From positions 62,001-126,000 of the forward strand of contig JADJVZ010000011.1 in assembly GCA_016716635.1 (NCBI GenBank): DNA of 64,000 nt, in the 5' to 3' direction. Under the pieces are notes generated by a model. That model worked only from the letters and a program-made list of their open reading frames with translations. It did no database searches and was not told the origin of the DNA. A program made the translations under genes and the position numbers. Origin of the DNA: Micropruina sp. (GTDB taxonomy: Bacteria; Actinomycetota; Actinomycetes; Propionibacteriales; Propionibacteriaceae). This document shows, one piece after another, positions 59,366 to 64,000 of the stretch; positions within the stretch are counted from its first letter, which is position 1, and every line of letters starts with the position of its first letter.

Positions 59366-60436
59366 ATGGTGGACGTTCCCGACGGTCTCAAGGTCACGGC
59401 CGCGTGGGCCTGGCGGTTGTTAGTGGTCGCCGCCGCGCTGGCGGGGTTCTCGTGGCTGTTGGCGGAGTTCAGTGGTGTCACCGTGCCGCTGGCCATCGCC
59501 CTGCTCCTCGTGGCGCTGTTGGATCCGCTCGTGCGCCGCCTTCGGGCGCTCGGAACCCCTCCCGTCCTTGCTTCCCTGATGGCCCTCCTGGCGCTCGTCC
59601 TGGTGATCGTGGGCATCTTCGTCATGATCGGAACGCAGGTCGCCAGCCAGTCGTCCTCACTGGCCGACCAGACCTTGAAGGGCGTGGAGCAGTTGATGGG
59701 GTGGCTGTCCTCGGGGCCGCTGCATCTTGACCCGGCCCAGATCGACGGCTGGATCGATCAGCTGACCACGTGGGTGAGCAACTCGCGCGCTGACATCGCC
59801 AGCTACCTCGGACGGGTGGGTGGCCAGCTCGGGCACTTCCTCGCCGGCACGGCCATCGCCTTGGTGGCCGCGTTCTTCTTCGGCTATGACGGCCAGCGGA
59901 TGTGGGCATCCTTCACCGGGTGGCTGCCCGAAGAGGCCCGCGCCAAGACGTACGAGGCCGGACGCCGTGGCTGGGAATCCCTGGTGTCCTACATGCGCGC
60001 CACGGTGTTGGTGTCGCTTGTGGATGCGTTGGGCGTCTTGTTGGCCGCCTTGGTCCTCGGACTGCCGCTGCCCTGGGCGTTGTTTGCCCTGACCTGGATC
60101 GCGTCGTTCGTCCCCATTCTGGGAGCCGTGACGGCGGGCTTCGTCGCCGTGGTGCTGGCGCTGGTGACGCACGGGTGGGTGTCCGCCCTGCTCATGCTGG
60201 GGGCCGTGGTGTTGGTGATGGAGTTGGAAAGCCACTTCCTGCAACCGATCCTGCTCAGTCGGGCCGTGAAGATCCACCCGCTGGCCGTGCTGTTGGGCAT
60301 CGCCGTGGGCAGCGCCATGAGCGGGATTGTGGGCGCTTTGATGGCGATCCCGGTCGTTGCGTTCATGTCCGCCGTCATTTCCTCGCTGCGGAGCCACGCG
60401 CCCCAACCAGTCGTGATTGACGAAAGTAGTAGCTAG
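59366..60436 (+). CDS. AI-2E family (TqsA/PerM-like) transporter
   Basis: A 356-residue membrane protein of the AI-2 exporter superfamily. Typical parts are the N-terminal spans (VPLAIALLLVALLDPLVRRLRALG), a long extracytoplasmic helix (LADQTLKGVEQLMGWLSSG), ALTWIASFVPILGAVTAGFVAVVLALVTHG (the conserved P-x-G block) and ESHFLQPILLSRAVKIHPLAVLLGIAVG. Members export signals or act as Na+/H+ antiporters; the substrate here is unknown. AAGGAGAAGG precedes the ATG. It is divergent from the MFS gene. Confidence 0.9.
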   Translation: MVDVPDGLKVTAAWAWRLLVVAAALAGFSWLLAEFSGVTVPLAIALLLVALLDPLVRRLRALGTPPVLASLMALLALVLVIVGIFVMIGTQVASQSSSLADQTLKGVEQLMGWLSSGPLHLDPAQIDGWIDQLTTWVSNSRADIASYLGRVGGQLGHFLAGTAIALVAAFFFGYDGQRMWASFTGWLPEEARAKTYEAGRRGWESLVSYMRATVLVSLVDALGVLLAALVLGLPLPWALFALTWIASFVPILGAVTAGFVAVVLALVTHGWVSALLMLGAVVLVMELESHFLQPILLSRAVKIHPLAVLLGIAVGSAMSGIVGALMAIPVVAFMSAVISSLRSHAPQPVVIDESSS

Positions 60437-60462
60437 ACCTTTCGATATTGGGATCTTCGCTT

Positions 60463-60468
60463 TATTCT
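60463..60468 (+). promoter_or_regulatory. -10 hexamer TATTCT of a leaderless promoter
   Basis: TATTCT ends six bases before the ATG at 60475; no ribosome site is present. Confidence 0.5.
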
Positions 60469-60474
60469 TGGGGC

Positions 60475-61335
60475 ATGACGAACCCAGACATGAAGCCGAT
60501 CCTCGAGGATCTCGCCGCTGGTCGGATCGACGCCGCCGAGGCCGCCCGTCGCATCGAGACGCTGCGTACCCAGGAGGTTCCCGAGTCCCACGAGGCGCCT
60601 GCGCCTCAGCCGGAGCCCCCCGCGCCGCATGTGATCGATCCGGAGGCCCTGCCCGATGAGGGCGTCACACCGCCGCGTCGGCGGGGCAGCGCGAAGGGCG
60701 TTGATCGGATCAGCGTCCGCGCCGTGGGCCGCCGCGTCCGCATCGTGGGGGACGGCTCGGTGGCCGCTGCGGCCGTCGATGGTCCGCACGTCATTCGTCG
60801 CAACGGCACGGTGCTGGAGATCTCGAGCGATGGCGACATTGGTCCGAACTTGGAGGGGTTCAGCCTTCTTCGTCCGCCACGAAGCTTCGACGACCTGAAG
60901 ACCATGGGCCTCGGCAAGGAACTTCTGATCCGCATGAACCCGAGCCTCACCCTCGACTGCGAGGTCACCGCCGGCAACCTGCAGGTCGACTACGTGCCCT
61001 ACCTCGGCAAGGTGCGCGTGACGGCCGGGGGACTGGCACTCACCGGCGTCGCCGAGTTGGACGATGTGCTGGTGCAGGCGGGCTCCGCGTCGGTGAAGGG
61101 CGCTCTCAATACCGGTCGCTCGCGCGTCCGGGTCGAGTCGGGCAACCTCACCATCGATCTGGACGATCACTCCAACGTCACCATCCGCGGCGAGGCGAAC
61201 CTCGGCAAGATCTTCTGGTCCGAGCCCACGGACGGCGACCTGGACGAACTGGTCATGGGCACCGGCGTCGCCCGCCTGGATATTGGTGTGGTCATGGGCT
61301 TCGCCCAGGTCAAAACCGGAAGCCCGCTGGAGTAG
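60475..61335 (+). CDS. Adhesin-like beta-repeat protein (DUF4097/YvlB type)
   Basis: A 286-residue protein. Residues 1-35 form a short helical SHOCT/YvlB-like N-terminus (MKPILEDLAAGRIDAAEAARRIETL). A Pro/Glu-rich linker comes next, and from about residue 75 to the end there is a run of short beta strands (LTLDCEVTAGNLQVDYVPYL, VRVESGNLTIDLDDHSNVTI) like the solenoid of DUF4097 putative adhesins. There is no signal peptide, so it is probably cytoplasmic. It lies six bases upstream of a DUF2089 gene, a pairing also known for YvlB-type proteins. Function unknown. Confidence 0.75.
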   Translation: MTNPDMKPILEDLAAGRIDAAEAARRIETLRTQEVPESHEAPAPQPEPPAPHVIDPEALPDEGVTPPRRRGSAKGVDRISVRAVGRRVRIVGDGSVAAAAVDGPHVIRRNGTVLEISSDGDIGPNLEGFSLLRPPRSFDDLKTMGLGKELLIRMNPSLTLDCEVTAGNLQVDYVPYLGKVRVTAGGLALTGVAELDDVLVQAGSASVKGALNTGRSRVRVESGNLTIDLDDHSNVTIRGEANLGKIFWSEPTDGDLDELVMGTGVARLDIGVVMGFAQVKTGSPLE

Positions 61336-61340
61336 AGCTG

Positions 61341-61724
61341 ATGACGACTGTCCATCGCGCGCCCACGGCGTGCCCCGTTTGTGATGCCAATTTGGTGACC
61401 ACTCGCCTGGGCTGCCACAGCTGCGGCACCGAACTCGTGGGCGCTTTCGGGTCCTGCGACTTCTGCGCCCTCGACGCCAAAGATGTCGACCTACTCAAGG
61501 TCTTTCTGGTGTCCCGCGGCAATATGCGCGAAGTTGAGAAGCACCTCGGGGTGTCCTATCCGACCGCTCGTCTTCGGTTCGCCCAGGTGCTGAGCAAGCT
61601 CGGGCTCAACGGAGACGGTGACGTGGCCCCGGTGCCGCTGACCGCTGATCAAGTTCTGGCCGGGGTCGCGGATGGTTCCCTCGACCCCGACGAAGCCGCG
61701 CGCCTCCTGGCCGCCTTGGGCTGA
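61341..61724 (+). CDS. DUF2089 family zinc-ribbon/HTH regulator
   Basis: A 127-residue protein with two domains. The N-terminal zinc ribbon has ACPVCDANLVTTRLGCHSCGTEL, with a further pair in GSCDFCALD. A sigma-like or helix-turn-helix region follows: LLKVFLVSRGNMREVEKHLGVSYPTARLRFAQVLSKLG. The C-terminus (ADQVLAGVADGSLDPDEAARLLAAL) repeats the helical pattern at the start of the preceding gene product, suggesting that the two proteins interact through it. It is probably cotranscribed with that gene and regulates it. Confidence 0.85.
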   Translation: MTTVHRAPTACPVCDANLVTTRLGCHSCGTELVGAFGSCDFCALDAKDVDLLKVFLVSRGNMREVEKHLGVSYPTARLRFAQVLSKLGLNGDGDVAPVPLTADQVLAGVADGSLDPDEAARLLAALG

Positions 61725-61786
61725 GGGTCCGCGCTCCTGGCGTGGGCCTTGAGTCTTTGGAGTGTGGGCCTGGGGGTGCGAAGCCG

Positions 61787-61867
61787 CATGTCCGAAAACC
61801 CGCACTCAACTCCGAACTCGGGCCGATTTGGGCGAGTTGGGCGGTCGAGTGCGGGTTCTCGGACATG
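61787..61867. repeat. 81-base long hairpin downstream of the DUF2089 gene
   Basis: The 21-base arms 61787-61807 and 61847-61867 pair with one mismatch; their ends read CATGTCCGA and TCGGACATG. An inner stem AACTCG/CGAGTT (61815-61820, 61833-61838) extends the structure. It lies 62 bases after the DUF2089 stop in an otherwise gene-free gap (61725-61999), so termination or a structured RNA are possible. Confidence 0.7.
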
Positions 61868-61999
61868 GTGCGGGCCATCGATCGCGTTGGGCAGCTCCGT
61901 CTCGACATAGAAGGCCGCGGTGTCCGACGGCTGAGCGTCTGCGCCGGGCACATCGGATCGGCGGACGGTGAAACCCGCCGCAGGGGAGGAGCGGGCACA

Positions 62000-62419
62000 A
62001 TGGGGGGCGTGACTGAGCCTGACATCGACGTTGCCGCCCGGCTCGCCCGCCGCTATCCGAAGCCACGGTGGGGGCCCCGCGCTGGGGCGGCCGTCGCCGT
62101 CGTGTGTGCCGCGATTCTTGTGGCCTGGGTCGCGTGGGCGGGCACGCACTCGGCCAACCCGCCGGTGGCCGCGTCGGTCGTCACGTTCAATATTGCGTCC
62201 GACACGCAGGCGATGGCACGCATCACCGTCGACCGTCCTGACCCTGCCGTCGCGGGTACCTGCCACATCGTCGCCCAGGCCGCGACCTTCGAGCGCGTGG
62301 GCGAGTTGACCCTCGACGTCCCGCCGGGGAGCCAGGTGCTGATGAGCATCGACGTCACCGTCAAGACTTTCCGGCGCGCGACAACGGTCTTTGTCGACGG
62401 CTGCGCGGCACGTCCTTGA
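62000..62419 (+). CDS. DUF4307 family membrane protein
   Basis: A 139-residue protein with a short cytoplasmic N-terminus (DIDVAARLARRYPKPRWGPR), one membrane span (AGAAVAVVCAAILVAWVAWAG) and an extracytoplasmic beta-rich domain (ARITVDRPDPAVAGTCHIVA). The pattern is that of DUF4307, found beside greA and mca in mycobacteria and relatives. GGGGAGGAG precedes the ATG at 62000. Function unknown; the fixed neighbourhood hints at a link with mycothiol detoxification or envelope stress, but this is only context. Confidence 0.82.
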   Translation: MGGVTEPDIDVAARLARRYPKPRWGPRAGAAVAVVCAAILVAWVAWAGTHSANPPVAASVVTFNIASDTQAMARITVDRPDPAVAGTCHIVAQAATFERVGELTLDVPPGSQVLMSIDVTVKTFRRATTVFVDGCAARP

Positions 62420-62425
62420 TAGAGT
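62420..62425 (+). promoter_or_regulatory. -10 hexamer TAGAGT of a leaderless promoter for greA
   Basis: TAGAGT ends six bases before the ATG at 62432 and overlaps the DUF4307 stop codon region. Confidence 0.5.
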
Positions 62426-62431
62426 CGACAA

Positions 62432-62932
62432 ATGGCTGACGTGACACAAACGGTATGGCTGACGCAGGACGCGTTCGACAAGTTGAGCGCCGAGTTGACG
62501 CACCTGAAAACCGATGGGCGGGCGCTCGTCTCGGCGAAGATCGCCCGGGCGCGCGACGAGGGCGACCTCTCCGAGAACGCCGGCTATCACGCTGCGCGCG
62601 AAGAGCAGGGGCATCAAGAGGCGCGCATCCGCGTGCTGCAGCAGATGTTGGAGCAGGCGCAGATCGGCGAGCCGCCCGCGGCCGGCGACACCGTCGCCCC
62701 GGGCCTGCGCGTCACCGTGAGCTACGACGGCGATCCCGATGACACCGACACCTTCGTGCTCGGCTCGCGGGAGATGCTGGCCACCGACGACTCGCTCGAC
62801 ATCGAGGTCTACTCGCCACAGTCACCGCTCGGGCAGGCCGTCATCGGACGCAAGGTCGGCGAATCGGTCACCTACCCGGCACCGAACGGCAACCCGATCA
62901 ACGTGACCATCGAGTCCGTGGACTCGATGTGA
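62432..62932 (+). CDS. greA: Transcription elongation factor GreA
   Basis: A 166-residue factor that rescues backtracked RNA polymerase by stimulating transcript cleavage. The N-terminal coiled coil has the acidic tip ARDEGDLSENAGYHAAREEQGHQEARI (DLSENAEY-type motif), and the C-terminal FKBP-like domain includes ATDDSLDIEVYSPQSPLGQAVIGRKVGE. The stop overlaps the mca start. It has its own leaderless-type promoter. Confidence 0.95.
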   Translation: MADVTQTVWLTQDAFDKLSAELTHLKTDGRALVSAKIARARDEGDLSENAGYHAAREEQGHQEARIRVLQQMLEQAQIGEPPAAGDTVAPGLRVTVSYDGDPDDTDTFVLGSREMLATDDSLDIEVYSPQSPLGQAVIGRKVGESVTYPAPNGNPINVTIESVDSM

Positions 62933-63861
62933 TGAGTTCTGTGATCCGCACCGACGCCGTCGGTGAGCCCTTGCGGCTGCTTAATGTCCACGCCCACCCC
63001 GACGACGAATCCAGCAAGGGGGCCGCGACCACGGCCAAATACGTCGCCGAGGGCGCCCGGGTCATGGTCGCCACCTGCACGGGCGGTGAGCGTGGCTCCA
63101 TCCTGAACCCGCGCATGGACACCCCCGAGAACTGGGCCAATATCGCCGAGTTGCGGGCCGCCGAAATGGCGCACGCCAAAGAGATCCTCGGCATCGAGCA
63201 GGTCTGGTTGGGCTTCGTCGACTCGGGGTTGCCCGAGGGCGATCCGCTGCCGCCGTTGCCCGAAGGCTGCTTCGCGTTGCAGGACGTCGACGAGGCCGCG
63301 GGGCCGCTGGTGAAGGTGATTCGGAGTTTCCGTCCGCACGTCGTGACGACCTATGACGAGAACGGTGGCTACCCCCACCCCGACCACATCATGACCCACA
63401 AGATCACGATGGCGGCCGTGGCGGCCGCCGCGGATCCGACGCTGTGGCCCGAGCATGGCACGCCGTGGCAGGTCAACAAGGTCTACTACCAGATGGGTTT
63501 TCATCGCCGCCGGTTCGCGGCCCTGGACGTGCTGATGCACGACCACGGCCTTGATTCGCCCTACGGGCAATGGCTGAAGGATTGGGCCGAAGAGCCCGCG
63601 CAGGAGCAGCGGCTGACCACGTTCGTTCCGTGCGCGGAGTACTTCCCGATCCGTGATGAGGCATTGAAAGCGCACGCCACCCAGATCGACCCCGATGGCT
63701 TCTGGTTCGCGGTGCCGATGGACATTCAGGCCAAGGGCTGGCCGACCGAGGACTACCAGTTGGTGCTGTCGAACGTCCCGACGTGCTTGCCCGAGGACGA
63801 CCTGTTTGCCGGCGTCGAACTGGGAGCGGAGGTGCCTGACTCGTGGTCTTACTCGATCTAG
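62932..63861 (+). CDS. mca: Mycothiol S-conjugate amidase (Mca)
   Basis: A 309-residue zinc amidase of the PIG-L/LmbE fold that cleaves mycothiol conjugates of electrophiles so that mercapturates can be exported. LLNVHAHPDDESSKGAATTAKYVAEGARVMVATCTGGERG holds the HPDD(E) zinc motif, and VVTTYDENGGYPHPDHIMTHK supplies the third ligand. Mca rather than MshB is favoured by length, by LPEGCFALQDVDEAAGPLVKVIR and by the greA-DUF4307 neighbourhood. It shows that the organism uses mycothiol. A GTG one codon upstream is an alternative start. Confidence 0.95.
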   Translation: MSSVIRTDAVGEPLRLLNVHAHPDDESSKGAATTAKYVAEGARVMVATCTGGERGSILNPRMDTPENWANIAELRAAEMAHAKEILGIEQVWLGFVDSGLPEGDPLPPLPEGCFALQDVDEAAGPLVKVIRSFRPHVVTTYDENGGYPHPDHIMTHKITMAAVAAAADPTLWPEHGTPWQVNKVYYQMGFHRRRFAALDVLMHDHGLDSPYGQWLKDWAEEPAQEQRLTTFVPCAEYFPIRDEALKAHATQIDPDGFWFAVPMDIQAKGWPTEDYQLVLSNVPTCLPEDDLFAGVELGAEVPDSWSYSI

Positions 63862-64000
63862 ATCCGGCCAAGGTCCCGGCCCCCGGCTGGATCCCGCTGC
63901 TGCTGACGTTGCTGGCGTTGGTGGCCGTGGCGTTGCTGTTCCTCAGCATGCGCAAGCACCTCGGACGCATCACGTCCCCGGACGATCCGGCGCCCGAGTC
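63843..64000 (+). CDS. Small membrane protein following mca, C-terminus cut by window edge
   Basis: The visible 52 residues have an N-terminal segment VVLLDLDPAKVPAPGW, one membrane span (IPLLLTLLALVAVALLFLSM) and a basic cytoplasmic start, RKHLGRITSPDDPAPE. The GTG at 63843 overlaps the end of mca by 19 bases, indicating coupling. Mycobacteria carry a similar small membrane protein after mca. Function unknown; it continues beyond the window. Confidence 0.7.
   Translation, partial: MVLLDLDPAKVPAPGWIPLLLTLLALVAVALLFLSMRKHLGRITSPDDPAPE

Overview
This window is chromosomal DNA from a high-GC Gram-positive actinobacterium. Evidence: uniformly GC-rich genes with frequent GTG starts, a mycothiol S-conjugate amidase (mca) beside greA and a DUF4307 gene, a Pmt-type protein mannosyltransferase, an L25/CTC ribosomal protein, and two classical actinobacterial housekeeping blocks: rsmI-tatD-rsmA-ispE-glmU-prs-rplY-pth-mfd, and mazG-eno-ftsB-DUF501-ppx-tRNA-Leu. 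The gene order and the absence of mycobacterial or streptomycete hallmarks fit a member of the Propionibacteriales. That placement is an inference; no rRNA gene is present to confirm it.

Layout. 1-3.6 kb: a fatty-acid beta-oxidation cluster (thiolase cut by the window edge, divergent TetR regulator, acyl-CoA oxidase-like enzyme). 3.7-9.3 kb: a frameshifted DUF1015 gene, two small uncharacterised genes, a uracil permease and the mannosyltransferase. 9.4-24.8 kb: housekeeping genes (rRNA methylation, isoprenoid precursor, UDP-GlcNAc, PRPP, L25, peptidyl-tRNA hydrolase) interleaved with transporters, a lipoprotein hydrolase, a frameshifted esterase, CorA and an atypical tRNA-Gln. 24.8-28.9 kb: a three-gene PHP/SDR/MDR catabolic operon whose promoter carries a LacI-type operator. 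29.1-33.2 kb: a membrane protein and mfd. 33.2-38.9 kb: an accessory stretch between mfd and the surA-like/mazG/eno block, with a P-loop kinase, a drug-type nucleotidyltransferase, a single-chain AbiEi-AbiEii toxin-antitoxin fusion bracketed by two near-identical hairpin elements, and a KstD-like flavoenzyme plus SDR pair. 39-44.5 kb: mazG to a Bax-inhibitor-like protein. 44.5-49.9 kb: Nudix, metallopeptidase, solitary D12 adenine methylase, lipoproteins, and a gene-poor stretch bounded by two inverted copies of a covarying hairpin. 49.9-54.5 kb: LacI-controlled sugar ABC importer without its ATPase. 54.6-60.4 kb: VanZ-RDD fusion, DNA repair (pyrimidine-dimer glycosylase, Ung), MsrA, two transporters. 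60.5-64 kb: an adhesin-like/DUF2089 regulator pair, then DUF4307, greA, mca and a small membrane protein cut by the edge.

Two features of genome architecture stand out. First, at least twelve genes have a TANNNT -10 hexamer ending exactly six bases before the start codon, which points to widespread leaderless transcription and settles several start choices. Second, several families of palindromic elements lie between genes: a ~62-bp palindrome in three copies with compensatory stem changes, the hairpin pair around the AbiE fusion, and the GTATGAG-loop hairpin pair near 48.5 kb. The AbiE fusion with its flanking repeats and overlapping operator is the most unusual gene-level system; the ~62-bp palindromes are the most unusual non-coding one. 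No CRISPR array, prophage, transposase or rRNA operon was seen.
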